Below are positions 28,477 through 40,422 of a DNA stretch of 64,000 nt, piece after piece. The notes beneath the pieces are model-generated. The model had not been told where the DNA came from, made no database searches, and was given only the letters and a program-made list of their open reading frames with translations. The translations under genes were made by a program, and so were the position numbers. Within the stretch, counting starts at the first letter, position 1, and every line of letters begins with the position of its first letter. The stretch is taken from contig NVWK01000006.1 of assembly GCA_002733605.1 (NCBI GenBank), positions 1 to 64,000 of the forward strand, read 5' to 3'. Source of the stretch: Robiginitomaculum sp. (GTDB lineage: Bacteria > Pseudomonadota > Alphaproteobacteria > Caulobacterales > Maricaulaceae).

Positions 28477-29632
28477 AACACCTGAAAGCGCAACAATCTG
28501 CGTCTCGTCGCAAATCGGAAATGATCCGGCCTTTGGCGCTGTCACCCCACCGCTGTATTTATCCAGCACCTATAAATTCGCAGGCCTCGACCAGATGGGC
28601 CAGTATGATTATGGCCGTAGCGGCAACCCCAACCGCGACGCCCTCGCCACAGTTGTGGCCCAGATGGAAGGCGGTGCAGGCGCCGCCGTCACCTCGTCCG
28701 GCATGGCGGCGATTGATTTGGCGCTCAATCTTGTGCCCCGTAACGGGCTGGTTGTCGCGCCCCATGATTGCTATGGTGGCACTTACCGCCTGCTCGAAGC
28801 CCGTCAGAAACAAGGCCGGTTTCAGGTTGAATTTATCAACCAAACCAGCGAACGCGCCGTTGAACGCGCTTTGGATGAAAAACCGGCTCTGGTACTGATC
28901 GAAACACCCAGCAATCCGCTGATGCGCGTTGTCGATGTGGCGGGCTTGTCCAAGGCGGCTCACCATGTGGGGGCCATTGTCGTCTGTGACAACACATTTT
29001 TATCACCGGCCCGACAATTACCATTGGCCCTCGGAGCTGATATTGTTGTCCATTCCTCGACGAAATACATTAATGGCCACAGTGATGTGGTCGGCGGCAT
29101 TGTTGTCGCCAAAGACGAGGCCGTACTTGAAACACTGACGTGGTGGGCCAATTGTACCGGCGTCACCGGTGCCCCGTTTGACAGTTTCCTGACCTTGCGC
29201 GGTCTTCGCACATTGCATGCGCGTATGGATGTCCAAGAAGCCAATGCGATTAAAATTGCTGAGTTCCTGCACGCCCATCCGCAAGTATCCAAAGTCTATT
29301 ATCCGGGCTTGGCTTCCGATCCGGGCTATGCTCTGGCCCAAAGACAACAAAGCGGGCCGGGCGCAATGCTCAGTTTCGAGCTGGCGGGAAGCCGCGAAGA
29401 TGTTGGAAAATTCCTGTCCGATACCCACGTATTCCAATTGGCAGAGAGCCTTGGCGGCACCGAAAGCCTGATCTGTCATCCGGCCTCCATGACCCATCGG
29501 GCCATGACGCCAGAGGCGCGCGCCACTGCCGGCATCGGCGAAACCCTGATTCGCCTGTCCGTAGGCCTTGAAAGTTCAAGCGATCAACTTGCTGAACTTA
29601 AGGTTTTATTTACACCTATCTCTAAGACTTGA
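28466..29632 (+). CDS. metZ: Cystathionine gamma-synthase / O-succinylhomoserine sulfhydrylase family PLP enzyme
   Basis: YDYGRSGNPNRDAL, SSGMAAIDLAL, HSSTKYINGHSDVVGG; RLSVGLE. MetB versus MetZ specificity not resolvable here. Confidence 0.88.
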   Translation: MPRKTPESATICVSSQIGNDPAFGAVTPPLYLSSTYKFAGLDQMGQYDYGRSGNPNRDALATVVAQMEGGAGAAVTSSGMAAIDLALNLVPRNGLVVAPHDCYGGTYRLLEARQKQGRFQVEFINQTSERAVERALDEKPALVLIETPSNPLMRVVDVAGLSKAAHHVGAIVVCDNTFLSPARQLPLALGADIVVHSSTKYINGHSDVVGGIVVAKDEAVLETLTWWANCTGVTGAPFDSFLTLRGLRTLHARMDVQEANAIKIAEFLHAHPQVSKVYYPGLASDPGYALAQRQQSGPGAMLSFELAGSREDVGKFLSDTHVFQLAESLGGTESLICHPASMTHRAMTPEARATAGIGETLIRLSVGLESSSDQLAELKVLFTPISKT

Positions 29633-29638
29633 TTTAGC

Positions 29639-30538
29639 ATGGCCAAACACTCAGATATATCCGACCCCACAGTAGCGACACCTGCAAATTTGCGGGTAAG
29701 CTTTGAATTTTTCCCGCCTAAAACCGAGAAGATGCAAATCAATCTATGGGAGAGCATCCAGAAACTGGAAACCCTCAATCCCGATTTTGTCTCGGTTACC
29801 TACGGGGCAGGCGGCTCGACCCGCGAACGCACCCACGAGACAGTGGCTAAAATCGCCAAGGAAACCGGCTTAAGCGCCGCCGCCCATCTCACCTGTGTGG
29901 GCTCTGAGCGCGGCGAAATCGACGAGATCGCCCAAGCCTATTGGGACGCGGGTGTGCGTCATATTGTTGCCCTGCGCGGTGACCCGGAAGGCGGCATTGG
30001 TACTGCGTATACCCCGACACAAAATGGTTATGGGTACAGCGATGATTTGGTCGCGGGTTTGCAAAAAATCGCCCCGTTCGATATTTCCGTCAGTGCTTAT
30101 CCTGAGCTACATCCCGAAAGCAAAAACTGGGATACGGAAATTGATAATTTAAAGCGTAAAGTCGACGCAGGTGCCAGCCGCGCCATCACCCAGTTTTTCT
30201 TCTCTGCCGATACATTTTTCCGCTTCCAAGACCGGGTGCTGGATGCAGGCATTACCATCCCGATCATTCCGGGCCTGATGTTACAGCCTAATTACAAGGG
30301 CTTGAAACGCATGTCGGACATGTGCAAGATTTCAATTCCGGATGCTTATCACGAGCTTTTTTCTGATCTTGATGATGATCCGAAAACCCGCCAACTTCTG
30401 ACCGCAAATGCGGCTTCGGAACTAGCCCGAAACTTACGCACAGGTGGTGTGCGTCATTTTCATTTTTACACTCTTAACAAAGCTGATTTAGCCTTTATGG
30501 TGTGCAAAATTCTTGGCCTCCAAGCCCAACAAAAATAG
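29639..30538 (+). CDS. metF: 5,10-methylenetetrahydrofolate reductase
   Basis: SFEFFPPKTEK, VSVTYGAGGSTRERT, AHLTCVG, ALRGDPEGG. Confidence 0.95.
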   Translation: MAKHSDISDPTVATPANLRVSFEFFPPKTEKMQINLWESIQKLETLNPDFVSVTYGAGGSTRERTHETVAKIAKETGLSAAAHLTCVGSERGEIDEIAQAYWDAGVRHIVALRGDPEGGIGTAYTPTQNGYGYSDDLVAGLQKIAPFDISVSAYPELHPESKNWDTEIDNLKRKVDAGASRAITQFFFSADTFFRFQDRVLDAGITIPIIPGLMLQPNYKGLKRMSDMCKISIPDAYHELFSDLDDDPKTRQLLTANAASELARNLRTGGVRHFHFYTLNKADLAFMVCKILGLQAQQK

Positions 30539-30568
30539 TAAAAAACAGTAAAATAAAATAGTAAAATC

Positions 30569-31645
30569 ATGCCCAAAAAAAATCTGAATGTATGGACACA
30601 TATCGAAGCTGCCATCAAAAACCGCGTATTGGTTTTGGACGGTGCCATGGGCACAATGTTGCAAGGTTACAAATTATCTGAGCAAGATTTCAGGGGCGAA
30701 CAGTTCGCCGATTGGCCAAGTCTGGTGCAGGGCAATAATGATCTGCTCAGCCTGACCAAGCCCGACATTGTCCGCGCCGTCCACGAGACGTTCTTAAGCG
30801 TCGGTGCGGATTTGATCGAAACCAACACATTTAACGCCAACCGGATTAATCAGGCTGAATACGGCATGCAGGATCATGCCGATGAAATGTCCAATGCGAG
30901 CGCCAAACTGGCCCGCGCGGTCGCTGACGAATGGAGCGAGAAAACGCCGGATAAACCCAGAGCTATTTTGGGTGCGCTCGGGCCGCTCAATAAAACATTG
31001 TCTCTCTCGCCCAAGGTTGAAGATGCGGGCTACCGCGCCGTCACCTTTGATGAAGTGGTAGGCGCCTATAAATCGCAAATTCTGGCCATGTTTGACGAGG
31101 TCGATGCATTTTTGGTGGAAACGGTTTTTGACACGCTCAATTGCAAAGCCGCCATTTTTGCCCTGAAAGACGTGTTTGCGGAGAAAGGGCAGGAGCTTCC
31201 TATTCTGATCTCCGGTACAATCACAGACAGATCGGGCCGTACATTATCAGGCCAGACAACGGAGGCCTTCTGGACATCCATTGCCCATGCCAAACCGTTT
31301 GCGGTGGGGCTAAACTGTGCTTTGGGCGCAGAAGAATTACGCCCCTATATACAAGTGTTGTCAAAAATTTCCGATACCTATGTCTTGGCCTATCCCAATG
31401 CAGGCTTGCCCAATGCGTTCGGGGAATATGATCAGACGCCTGAGGAAATGGCCGCGCTCGTTGCCTCATGGGCCGAGGAAAAAATGGTCAATATTCTGGG
31501 CGGATGTTGTGGCTCGACCCCTGAACATATTGGCGCGATTGCCAGAAATATCGAGGGCATAAATCCGCGCACACCGCCAAAAATTGCGCCTGCCTTACGC
31601 TTGTCTGGCCTAGAGCCATTTATGCTAGCCGGGTCGTTAACATGA
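30569..31645 (+). CDS. metH: Methionine synthase, homocysteine S-methyltransferase part (split MetH)
   Basis: [49 protein letters not shown]. Confidence 0.95.
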   Translation: MPKKNLNVWTHIEAAIKNRVLVLDGAMGTMLQGYKLSEQDFRGEQFADWPSLVQGNNDLLSLTKPDIVRAVHETFLSVGADLIETNTFNANRINQAEYGMQDHADEMSNASAKLARAVADEWSEKTPDKPRAILGALGPLNKTLSLSPKVEDAGYRAVTFDEVVGAYKSQILAMFDEVDAFLVETVFDTLNCKAAIFALKDVFAEKGQELPILISGTITDRSGRTLSGQTTEAFWTSIAHAKPFAVGLNCALGAEELRPYIQVLSKISDTYVLAYPNAGLPNAFGEYDQTPEEMAALVASWAEEKMVNILGGCCGSTPEHIGAIARNIEGINPRTPPKIAPALRLSGLEPFMLAGSLT

Positions 31646-34272
31646 GCACGCAATCTGCAAACTTTATCAATATTGGTGAGCGCACCAATGTGGCCGGCTC
31701 CGCCAAGTTCAAACGCCTGATCGTTGAACGCGAGTTCGAGCAAGCCTTGGCCATTGCCCTGCAACAAGTCGAAAACGGTGCCCAGATCATCGACATCAAT
31801 ATGGATGATGGCCTGATTGACGGTGTCGAGGTGATGACCACTTATCTCAACCTGATCGCCAGCGAGCCGGATATTTCACGTGTGCCGATCATGATCGATA
31901 GCTCGAAATGGGAAGTGATCGAGGCGGGCTTGAAATGTGTACAGGGCAAGGCTGTCGTCAATTCTATTTCCATGAAAGAAGGCGAAGCCGAATTTTTGAA
32001 ACACGCTCGTAAAGTCCGTCAATACGGCGCTGCTGCTGTGATTATGGCGTTTGACGAACAGGGCCAAGCCGAAACCGCAGAGCATAAATTTGAAATCTGT
32101 AAACGGGCCTATGATCTCCTGACCCAAAAAATCGACTTCCCGCCCGAAGACATTATTTTCGATCCCAATATTTTCGCAGTCGCAACCGGGATTGAGGAAC
32201 ATAACAATTATGCGGTTGCGTTTTTCGATGCCTGTAAGCGCATTAAGGCCGAGCTTCCCCATGCACGAATTTCCGGCGGTCTGTCCAATGTCAGCTTTGC
32301 CTTTCGTGGCAATAATATGCTCCGCGAAGCCATGCATAGCGTGTTCCTCTATCACGCTATTCCGGCTGGCCTCGACATGGCCATCGTCAATGCGGGCCAG
32401 CTGGCCATATATGATGATATCCCCGATGATCTGCGCGAGCGGGTCGAGGACGTCATTTTAAACCGGCGCCCCGACGCAACCGACCGCTTGCTCGACATTG
32501 CCGATAACTACCGTGGCGGCAAAAGCAAAGCCAAGGTCGAGGATGAAAAATGGCGAGAAGGCACTGTCGGCGAGCGCTTGTCCCATGCGTTGGTGCGCGG
32601 CATTTCCAAATACATTGTCGAAGACACCGAAGAAGCCCGTCTTGAAGCCAAGCGGCCTCTACATGTGATCGAAGGCCCGTTAATGGACGGGATGGGCGTG
32701 GTGGGTGATCTGTTCGGGGCCGGTAAAATGTTCTTGCCACAAGTGGTGAAATCCGCGCGGGTGATGAAACAGGCGGTTGCCCATTTAATGCCGTATATGG
32801 ACGCAGAAAAAGAGGCCCTCGGATTGGTCGACCAGTCCAATGGCCGGATTGTCATGGCCACCGTCAAGGGCGACGTGCACGATATTGGCAAAAACATTGT
32901 CGGCGTCGTGTTGCAATGTAATGGCTATGAAGTGATTGATCTGGGCGTTTTGGTGCCGTGCGAGAAAATCCTCGAAGCCGCCCGTGAACACAAGGCGGAC
33001 ATGATCGGCCTGTCCGGCCTGATCACGCCTAGCCTTGACGAAATGGTCTATGTGGCGAGCGAGATGCAACGGTTGAAAATGGATATCCCTTTGCTGATTG
33101 GCGGAGCGACAACCAGTAAAATCCACACGGCGGTTAAAATCGAACCGGCCTATGACGCCGGCACGATTGTCTATGTGGCGGATGCTTCACGGGCTGTCGG
33201 GGTTGTCGGTACATTATTGGGCGATGGTGCAAAGACCTACGGACAGGATATCCGTGTTGAATATAAGAAGGCGCGCGAAACCCATTTACGCGGCCAAACC
33301 AAAAAGAAACGCGCCAACATCGCCAAAGCCCGTGCCAATAAATACCAATTAAAAGACACAAAATATGTGCCACCTACGCCTATATTCTTGGGCGTAAAGA
33401 CCTTTGTTGACTATGACCTTGCCAAAGTGCGCGATTACATCGACTGGACACCTTTCTTTGCTACATGGGAATTGAAAGGCCGCTATCCCGCCATTCTTGA
33501 GAACAATGTTTACGGAGAGGCCGCGCGCGATCTGTTCAAAGACGCACAAGCCATGTTGGATAAAATCATTGCCGGGAAATGGGTGACGGCCCAAGCCACT
33601 ATCGGCTTCTGGCCGGCCAGTCCCGACGGTGATGATATGAAGCTTTACACAGACGAGACCCGGCAAACCCCTCTGGCCACTTTCCATACCCTGCGCCAGC
33701 AAATTGAAAAGTCAGAGGGCAAACCAAATTACGCGCTTTCAGATTTCCTCAACCCCGAGGGCGATTATGTTGGCGGCTTCTGCGTCACCGCCGGTTTGGG
33801 AGAACAGGGCCGCATCGAAGCCTACAAACAGGACAAAGACGATTATAGTGCCATCTTGTTCCAGTCCCTAACCGACCGTCTGGCCGAAGCCATGGCCGAG
33901 CATATGCATGAGCGTGTCCGGCGCGAGTTCTGGGGCTATGAGAGCGGTGCACATACAAGCAGCGAAGATTTAATTGCCGAAAAATATGTCGGTATTCGTC
34001 CAGCCCCCGGCTATCCGGCCCAGCCCGACCATACGGAAAAAACCACATTGTTTGAACTGTTGGGCGGTGAAGACGCAACTGGGGTTCAATTGACCGAGAG
34101 CCTTGCCATGACACCGGCTTCCAGCGTATCCGGTCTCTATCTCTCCCATCCTGAAAGCCTGTATTTCGGTGTCGGGAAAATCGAGAAAGATCAGGTGGAA
34201 GACTACGCCAAACGCAAAGGCATGCCCATGCGCGAAGCTGAACGCTGGCTCGCTCCGATCTTGAATTATTAG
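31642..34272 (+). CDS. metH: Methionine synthase, pterin/cobalamin/AdoMet-activation part (split MetH)
   Basis: [46 protein letters not shown] (B12 DxHxxG), [15 protein letters not shown] activation domain. Confidence 0.97.
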   Translation: MSTQSANFINIGERTNVAGSAKFKRLIVEREFEQALAIALQQVENGAQIIDINMDDGLIDGVEVMTTYLNLIASEPDISRVPIMIDSSKWEVIEAGLKCVQGKAVVNSISMKEGEAEFLKHARKVRQYGAAAVIMAFDEQGQAETAEHKFEICKRAYDLLTQKIDFPPEDIIFDPNIFAVATGIEEHNNYAVAFFDACKRIKAELPHARISGGLSNVSFAFRGNNMLREAMHSVFLYHAIPAGLDMAIVNAGQLAIYDDIPDDLRERVEDVILNRRPDATDRLLDIADNYRGGKSKAKVEDEKWREGTVGERLSHALVRGISKYIVEDTEEARLEAKRPLHVIEGPLMDGMGVVGDLFGAGKMFLPQVVKSARVMKQAVAHLMPYMDAEKEALGLVDQSNGRIVMATVKGDVHDIGKNIVGVVLQCNGYEVIDLGVLVPCEKILEAAREHKADMIGLSGLITPSLDEMVYVASEMQRLKMDIPLLIGGATTSKIHTAVKIEPAYDAGTIVYVADASRAVGVVGTLLGDGAKTYGQDIRVEYKKARETHLRGQTKKKRANIAKARANKYQLKDTKYVPPTPIFLGVKTFVDYDLAKVRDYIDWTPFFATWELKGRYPAILENNVYGEAARDLFKDAQAMLDKIIAGKWVTAQATIGFWPASPDGDDMKLYTDETRQTPLATFHTLRQQIEKSEGKPNYALSDFLNPEGDYVGGFCVTAGLGEQGRIEAYKQDKDDYSAILFQSLTDRLAEAMAEHMHERVRREFWGYESGAHTSSEDLIAEKYVGIRPAPGYPAQPDHTEKTTLFELLGGEDATGVQLTESLAMTPASSVSGLYLSHPESLYFGVGKIEKDQVEDYAKRKGMPMREAERWLAPILNY

Positions 34273-34289
34273 GCCCTATCTCTCTCTTC

Positions 34290-34317
34290 CGCTCATCCCC
34301 ATGAAAATGGGGATCTA
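34290..34317. repeat. Intergenic palindromic repeat, copy 2
   Basis: CGCTCATCCCCATGAAAATGGGGATCTA; stem ATCCCCAT/ATGGGGAT. Confidence 0.8.
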
Positions 34318-34382
34318 GGGTTTTGGGAGAGGGATGGTCATAGCTACGCTCTGCCCTTTAACCAATATGGCCGATAAAGAGC

Positions 34383-34412
34383 TGGATACCCGCCTTCGCG
34401 GGTATGAGCGGG
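34383..34412. repeat. Intergenic palindromic repeat, copy 3 (inverted orientation)
   Basis: TGGATACCCGCCTTCGCGGGTATGAGCGGG; stem ATACCCGC/GCGGGTAT. Confidence 0.8.
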
Positions 34413-34461
34413 CAGGGGTGAGGACGCGCGAAGAAGAATGTGCGGCTAGGAGAAATGCTCC

Positions 34462-37400
34462 TTACGCCGCATCCTCCAAAGGTTGTTCCAATCGGCTCAG
34501 CATCTCCTTCGGCACCACTTGCCAGAATTTCCCGCGCTCATGTTCCCATTCTTTGAGGATGGTCTCGGAGAACCCTGATTTGGTATGTTCCGCATGCCGC
34601 GCGATCAAGTCTTTCAAATGCGTCTCCCAATAGGTGCTGGACAGACGCTGCCAGACGACACTGTCGGGGTTGACGGCTTTGTCAAACATATCGTCTTCGT
34701 CGTAAATAAAGGCCATGCCGCCGGTCATGCCGGCTGCAAAATTATCGCCGACACTGCCAAGGATCACCACGGTGCCGCCGGTCATATATTCACAGCCATT
34801 GCTGCCACAGCCTTCGACGACAGCCATAGCGCCAGAGTTGCGCACCGCAAACCGTTCCCCCGCACGCCCTGCCGCCAGCAGAGTGCCGGACGTCGCCCCG
34901 TATAAACAGGTATTGCCGATAATCGCGCTATTATGGGCATCGATTTTGCTTTGCCCTTGCGGAGCGAGGAAAATCTCGCCGCCAGACAGACCTTTGCCGA
35001 CATAATCATTAGAATCTCCGTCAACAATCAGACGCAAACCCTTCATGCCAAATGCCCCGAGGGACTGCCCGGCCGAGCCACGCAGGCGCACGGTTAACTG
35101 CCCGTCAGGCAGCCCGTCTACACCAAATTTTTGATACAATATGGACGAGGTTCGTGTACCAACCGCGCGTTGGGTATTATGAACGGAATAGGTCAATTCC
35201 GTCTTCTCGCCATGCTCGAACAATTGCCCGCCATCATTGATGATTTGCACATCAAGACTATCGGGAACTTCATTACGGGTATCACGGGTGTCTTTGACCG
35301 GACGGGTATCGACACGGGCTAAAACCGCATTTAAATCCAGATCATCCAGATGCTCTGCCCCTCGGCTCACCTGTGACAACATGTCCGAACGCCCGATAAT
35401 TTCGCCAAGCGAACGTGCGCCGAGGCTGGCCAGAATTTCACGCACGTCTTCGGCAATGAACGTCATCAGATTGATAATGTGCTCAGGTTTGCCAACGAAT
35501 TTTTTACGCAAGTCTTCCTTCTGGGTGCAAATGCCGACAGGGCATGTATTGCTGTGGCATTGGCGCACGATCAAACAGCCAAGCGCGACCAGCGCCAGCG
35601 TACCCACACCGTATTCTTCGGCTCCCAACATGGCGGCAATCACGATGTCGCGACCGGTTTTCAAGCCGCCGTCCGTGCGCAAAGTAATCTGGTCACGCAA
35701 ATTATTCAGGGTCAATATCTGCTGGACTTCGGACAGCCCAAGCTCCCACGGCGAACCTGCATATTTCAGGCTGGTATAAGGCGTGGCCCCCGTGCCGCCA
35801 TTATGTCCGGCGATTAAAATGATATCGGCTTTGGCTTTGGCAACGCCGGCGGCAATCGTACCGATCCCGGCACTGGCCACCAATTTCACGCACACGCGGG
35901 CTTTCGGATTGATCTGTTTCAGATCATAAATCAGCTGGGCCAAATCCTCGATGGAGTAAATATCATGATGCGGCGGTGGGCTGATCAGGGTCACACCCGG
36001 TGTGGCATGGCGCAGTTTGGCAATCATTTCTGTGACTTTAAAGCCTGGCAATTGCCCACCTTCACCCGGTTTAGCCCCTTGGGCCACCTTAATCTCGATC
36101 TCGCGGCACTGGTTCAGATATTCAGCCGTCACCCCGAAACGCCCCGACGCGACCTGTTTAACCGCAGAGTTCGGGTTGTCCCCATTGGGCAAGGTCACAT
36201 AGCGTGAACGGTCTTCACCACCTTCACCGGATACGGATTTGGCCCCGATCCGGTTCATGGCAATGTTCAACGTCCCGTGGGCTTCGGGCGAAAGCGCGCC
36301 CAAAGACATGCCCGGCGTACAAAACCGCTTGCGAATTTCATTGATGTTCTCGACCTGACGCAAAGGGATGGCTTTGGTGTTGGATTTGAAATCCAGCAAA
36401 TCCCTGATCTGGATCGGGTCTTTGGAGTGCATATAGTCTGAAAACTGTTTGTACAAACTGTAATCTCCCGAGCGCACAGCCGATTGCAACAGCTTCATCA
36501 TTTCCGCGTCATAGGCATGACGCTCGCTATTGGCCCGTACCCGATAGAACCCGCCAATAGGCAATGGCCCATGGGTTTCGCCAAAGGCTTTTACATGGTT
36601 TTCTAAGATTTTCTTTTCAAGACCCGCTAACCCGATTCCGGAAATCCGTGACGTCATACCGGGGAAATGCTCGTCCACAAGTGAACGGGACAGGCCGAGC
36701 GCTTCGAAATTATTCCCGCCTCTAAAGGAGGAAATCACCGAAATCCCCATTTTAGAAATAATCTTTAACAGCCCTTGGTCGATACCATTTTTGTAGTTAG
36801 CAATCGCGGTTTTTGCGTCCACATTCAGCAGCCCGCGATTGGCCCGATCCGTGATGGTGTCTTGGGTCAGATAGGCGTTCACGGCTGTCGCCCCTGCGCC
36901 GATCAGCACGGCAAAATAATGGGTGTCCAGACATTCGGCCGAGCGTACAATCAGGGAACAAGACGATCGTAGACCTTGGGAAACCAGATGGGTATGTACC
37001 CCGCCCAGACAAAGTATAATCGGCGCACCGACACGGTCCGGTCCCTGATTTTCATCAGAAAGCACAATTGTCTCTGCGCCGTTACGTACAGCCTGTTCGG
37101 CCTGTTTTTTAATTTTTCTAAGCAGGGCTTTCAATCCACTGCCGCGACGTGCGCCAGCCTTCGGCGTTTCAAATGTGCAGTCTATATGTTCACATTTTTC
37201 ATTAAACACATCCAGATAACGTGCATACATACCATTGGTCAGAACCGGACTGTCCAGTACATACATTTCGTCTGTTTGCTCCGCGCCGTCCGCCAGAATA
37301 TTACGCAAATTCCTGAACCGGGTTTTCAAGCCCATCACACGGGTTTCGCGTAATGGATCAATCGGGGGATTGGTCACCTGACTGAATTTTTGCCTAAAGA

Positions 37401-38973
37401 AATGTGACAAAGGACGATATACATCCGACAGAACCGCCAAGGGCGTATCATCCCCCATAGAGCCGATACCTTCTTTTCCGGTCTCGCTGAGCGAGGGTAA
37501 AATCAGGCGTAATTCTTCAAGCGTCTGCCCGACGGCAAGCTGGTGACGGACGAGATCATCTCCGCTCAAAACCGGTTCGGGTTCATCTCCGGCAAGTGTT
37601 TCGTCGAGATTTTTAGCATTCTCCAGCCATTCTTTATAAGGGTTGGCATCTGAAAGCCGGTTGAGGATTTCATCGGAATCGTAAAATTCACCCGCGTCAA
37701 GATCAATGGCGATCAAACGGCCCGGTTTAATCGCGCCTTTTTTAATAATGGTTTTTTCGTCCATCGGGCAGGTGCCGATTTCCGATCCGACCGCGAGAAT
37801 ACCACTATCGTTCAGGGCAAAGCGCAGAGGCCGTAATCCACTCCGGTCCAGACCCGCCATCACCCAGCGCCCGTCAAAAGCAACCAGAGCCGCAGGGCCA
37901 TCCCACGGTTCCATCACCGCGTTGCAATACTCATACATATGCCGCCATTTTTCCGGCATCAAATCACCGCGCTTGGAATAAGCTTCGGGGACAAGCAAGG
38001 TCTTGGCCAAAGGCGCAGAGCGTCCGGCCCGCACCAATAATTCAAACACGCTATCAAGGGCCGCACTGTCGGACGAGCCTTTCTGGATCACGGGTTTCAC
38101 ATCTTCTGCGCGGCGGCCAAACGCATTGGAGGCCATTTTAATTTCGTGGCTTTTCATGAAATTGGTGTTGGCTTTAACCGTGTTGATCTCGCCGTTATGG
38201 GCGATCATACGGAAAGGTTGCGCCAGCCACCATTGCGGGAATGTATTGGTTGAATAGCGCTGATGATAAAGAGCGGCGCGCGAGACAAAGAGTGGGCTGG
38301 TCAAATCAGGGAAAAACGCATCAATGTCTTCGGCCAGAAACATGCCTTTATACGAGATGGTTTGCCCTGACAGCGAGCAGACATAAAAACTGGGAATAGC
38401 CGCTTCGATGGCTCGTTTCTCGATCCGTCTACGTACGATATAAAGCTCGCGCTCTAGCTTGTCGGTGTCGAAAGATTTTGGCGCCCTGAACATCACTTGT
38501 TCAATCGCGGGGCGGGTATCAAGGGCTTTGCGGCCAATCACATCCAGATTGACAGGCACTTGCCGCCAGCCATAGAGATAAAATCCTGCGCGCAATAATT
38601 CCGACTCGACGATTGTACGCGATGCATCTTGCGCGGCATAATCGGTACGGGGCAGAAAAATCATCCCGATGGCAATTTTATGGCTTGAAGGTTTATGGCC
38701 GGTGCGTTCGATTTGCTGTTTGAAAAATTCACGTGGAACATCCAGCAGGATTCCGGCCCCGTCTCCGGTTTTCCCGTCTGCGTCAACCGCGCCCCGATGC
38801 CAGACATTTTTCAAAGCTTGCAGGGCCAACTCAACCACGTCACGGCGCGCCGTCCCGTCCGTGCTGGCGACAAGGCCAACCCCACAGGAATCATGCTCGT
38901 CTTCAGGATTATAAGCCCCCGCCTCGATCAGCGCGTCTCTTTGGGTTTCGTATTCGGTTTTCCAATTGGTCAT
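34462..38973 (-). CDS. gltB: Glutamate synthase (NADPH) large subunit
   Basis: Class II glutaminase CGVGLVAS; FMN/3Fe-4S region CLIVRQCHSNTCPVGICTQ; C-terminal GXGXG domain; start at MTNWKTEYE. Confidence 0.97.
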   Translation of the reverse strand: MTNWKTEYETQRDALIEAGAYNPEDEHDSCGVGLVASTDGTARRDVVELALQALKNVWHRGAVDADGKTGDGAGILLDVPREFFKQQIERTGHKPSSHKIAIGMIFLPRTDYAAQDASRTIVESELLRAGFYLYGWRQVPVNLDVIGRKALDTRPAIEQVMFRAPKSFDTDKLERELYIVRRRIEKRAIEAAIPSFYVCSLSGQTISYKGMFLAEDIDAFFPDLTSPLFVSRAALYHQRYSTNTFPQWWLAQPFRMIAHNGEINTVKANTNFMKSHEIKMASNAFGRRAEDVKPVIQKGSSDSAALDSVFELLVRAGRSAPLAKTLLVPEAYSKRGDLMPEKWRHMYEYCNAVMEPWDGPAALVAFDGRWVMAGLDRSGLRPLRFALNDSGILAVGSEIGTCPMDEKTIIKKGAIKPGRLIAIDLDAGEFYDSDEILNRLSDANPYKEWLENAKNLDETLAGDEPEPVLSGDDLVRHQLAVGQTLEELRLILPSLSETGKEGIGSMGDDTPLAVLSDVYRPLSHFFRQKFSQVTNPPIDPLRETRVMGLKTRFRNLRNILADGAEQTDEMYVLDSPVLTNGMYARYLDVFNEKCEHIDCTFETPKAGARRGSGLKALLRKIKKQAEQAVRNGAETIVLSDENQGPDRVGAPIILCLGGVHTHLVSQGLRSSCSLIVRSAECLDTHYFAVLIGAGATAVNAYLTQDTITDRANRGLLNVDAKTAIANYKNGIDQGLLKIISKMGISVISSFRGGNNFEALGLSRSLVDEHFPGMTSRISGIGLAGLEKKILENHVKAFGETHGPLPIGGFYRVRANSERHAYDAEMMKLLQSAVRSGDYSLYKQFSDYMHSKDPIQIRDLLDFKSNTKAIPLRQVENINEIRKRFCTPGMSLGALSPEAHGTLNIAMNRIGAKSVSGEGGEDRSRYVTLPNGDNPNSAVKQVASGRFGVTAEYLNQCREIEIKVAQGAKPGEGGQLPGFKVTEMIAKLRHATPGVTLISPPPHHDIYSIEDLAQLIYDLKQINPKARVCVKLVASAGIGTIAAGVAKAKADIILIAGHNGGTGATPYTSLKYAGSPWELGLSEVQQILTLNNLRDQITLRTDGGLKTGRDIVIAAMLGAEEYGVGTLALVALGCLIVRQCHSNTCPVGICTQKEDLRKKFVGKPEHIINLMTFIAEDVREILASLGARSLGEIIGRSDMLSQVSRGAEHLDDLDLNAVLARVDTRPVKDTRDTRNEVPDSLDVQIINDGGQLFEHGEKTELTYSVHNTQRAVGTRTSSILYQKFGVDGLPDGQLTVRLRGSAGQSLGAFGMKGLRLIVDGDSNDYVGKGLSGGEIFLAPQGQSKIDAHNSAIIGNTCLYGATSGTLLAAGRAGERFAVRNSGAMAVVEGCGSNGCEYMTGGTVVILGSVGDNFAAGMTGGMAFIYDEDDMFDKAVNPDSVVWQRLSSTYWETHLKDLIARHAEHTKSGFSETILKEWEHERGKFWQVVPKEMLSRLEQPLEDAA

Positions 38974-38995
38974 AATTTTACTCTTGTTTTTAGTC

Positions 38996-40417
38996 TTATT
39001 CAGCAGCGTCAGCGAGGAGAAGTTGGGCGGTAAGTTGCGCATGCATAGCGGCGGCCGCATCCCGACCTTCACGAATGGCCCAGACAACAAGGCTGGCCCC
39101 GCGCACAATATCACCGGCGGCGTAAACACCTTCCACACTGGTTTCAAATTTGGTCGGATGGGTCTTAATCGTGTTCCAACGGGTCAGTTTTAAATCCGGA
39201 CAAATGGCCTCCATATCTTCGGGCATAAAGCCAAGCGCCTGAATAACCATGTCGGCTTTCATATCAAAATCGGCCCCCTTAATCACGGAGAAGCTTTGCC
39301 GCCCGGACGCATCTTTCTGGCCAAGCCGCATCCGCGCCGTGCGTACGGAACTGGCTTTGCCGTCTGTATCATGAATGGCTTTCGGCGAGGCCAGCCATTC
39401 GAAATGCACGCCTTCTTCTTTGGCATTGTTGGTTTCGCGCGCACTGCCGGGCATGTTGATCTCGTCGCGGCGATACATGCACGATACGGATTTAGCGCCT
39501 TCACGCACAGCCGTCCGCACACAATCCATCGCCGTGTCTCCGCCGCCAATCACGACCACATGTTTGCCCTTCGCAGTCTCGGAAGCAACTTTGTCTCCAA
39601 GTCCGCGCCGGTTGGAATTAATCAGATAGGGCAGGGCTTCGATCACCCCGTCCGCACCACAGCCCGGCACGGAAAGCGCACGTGCATTATACACACCCAC
39701 CGCCATCAAAATGGCTTGGTGCTTGGCTTGCAACGTTTCGAAACTGATATCCTTGCCAATCTCCGTGTTGAGCACAAATTCAATGCCGCCGTCCGCCAAG
39801 CGTTTCACCCGCCGTTCGACAATGGATTTTTCCAGTTTGAAATTGGGAATACCGTAGATCAACAACCCACCTGCGCGGTCATGACGATCATATACGGTCA
39901 CTTGCCAACCTTGCATCCGCAACATCTCTGCCGCCGCCAATCCGGCCGGCCCGGCCCCGATAATCCCCACAGATAGAGGACGTTCCTGCACAGGCGCAAG
40001 GGGCTCAACCCAGCCCTCATCCCACGCCATATCGGTAAGATAGCGTTCAACCGCCCCGATGGTCACCGTGCCGTGCCCGGATGTCTCGATCACACAAGAG
40101 CCTTCGCACAACCGGTCTTGCGGACAAATCCGGCCACAAATCTCTGGCATATTATTGGTCAGCGCCGCCGTATTGTAGGCGTCCTGTAATTGGCCTTCCG
40201 CCGTCAGCATCAACCAGTCGGGAATGTTGTTATGCAGTGGACAGGCGTTTTGACAAAACGGCACCCCACACTGGGAACAGCGAGAGGCTTGCTCGTTGGC
40301 TTTGTCTTTCAGATAGTCGCCGTAGATTTCAGAGAAATCATCGCGTCGGTCTGTTGCGTCGCGTTTGCTCGGCATTTTACCGTCTATATCTATAAATTTC
40401 AGCATCTTGTTGGTCAT
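38996..40417 (-). CDS. gltD: Glutamate synthase (NADPH) small subunit
   Basis: CSQCGVPFCQNACPLHNNIPDWL, GIIGAGPAGLAAAEMLR, VIGGGDTAMDCVRTA, GDIVRGASLVVWAIREGRDAA. Confidence 0.97.
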   Translation of the reverse strand: MTNKMLKFIDIDGKMPSKRDATDRRDDFSEIYGDYLKDKANEQASRCSQCGVPFCQNACPLHNNIPDWLMLTAEGQLQDAYNTAALTNNMPEICGRICPQDRLCEGSCVIETSGHGTVTIGAVERYLTDMAWDEGWVEPLAPVQERPLSVGIIGAGPAGLAAAEMLRMQGWQVTVYDRHDRAGGLLIYGIPNFKLEKSIVERRVKRLADGGIEFVLNTEIGKDISFETLQAKHQAILMAVGVYNARALSVPGCGADGVIEALPYLINSNRRGLGDKVASETAKGKHVVVIGGGDTAMDCVRTAVREGAKSVSCMYRRDEINMPGSARETNNAKEEGVHFEWLASPKAIHDTDGKASSVRTARMRLGQKDASGRQSFSVIKGADFDMKADMVIQALGFMPEDMEAICPDLKLTRWNTIKTHPTKFETSVEGVYAAGDIVRGASLVVWAIREGRDAAAAMHAQLTAQLLLADAAE

Positions 40418-40422
40418 GGTGC

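Noticed and set aside
30569-34272. metH in two ORFs as a possible frameshift or pseudogene
   Set aside because: ATGA start-stop overlap and complete domains on both sides; split MetH is known in alphaproteobacteria
38974-39147. N-terminal extension of gltB in the ORF track
   Set aside because: Overlaps the end of gltD and lacks GltB homology; MTNWKTEYE start at 38973 preferred
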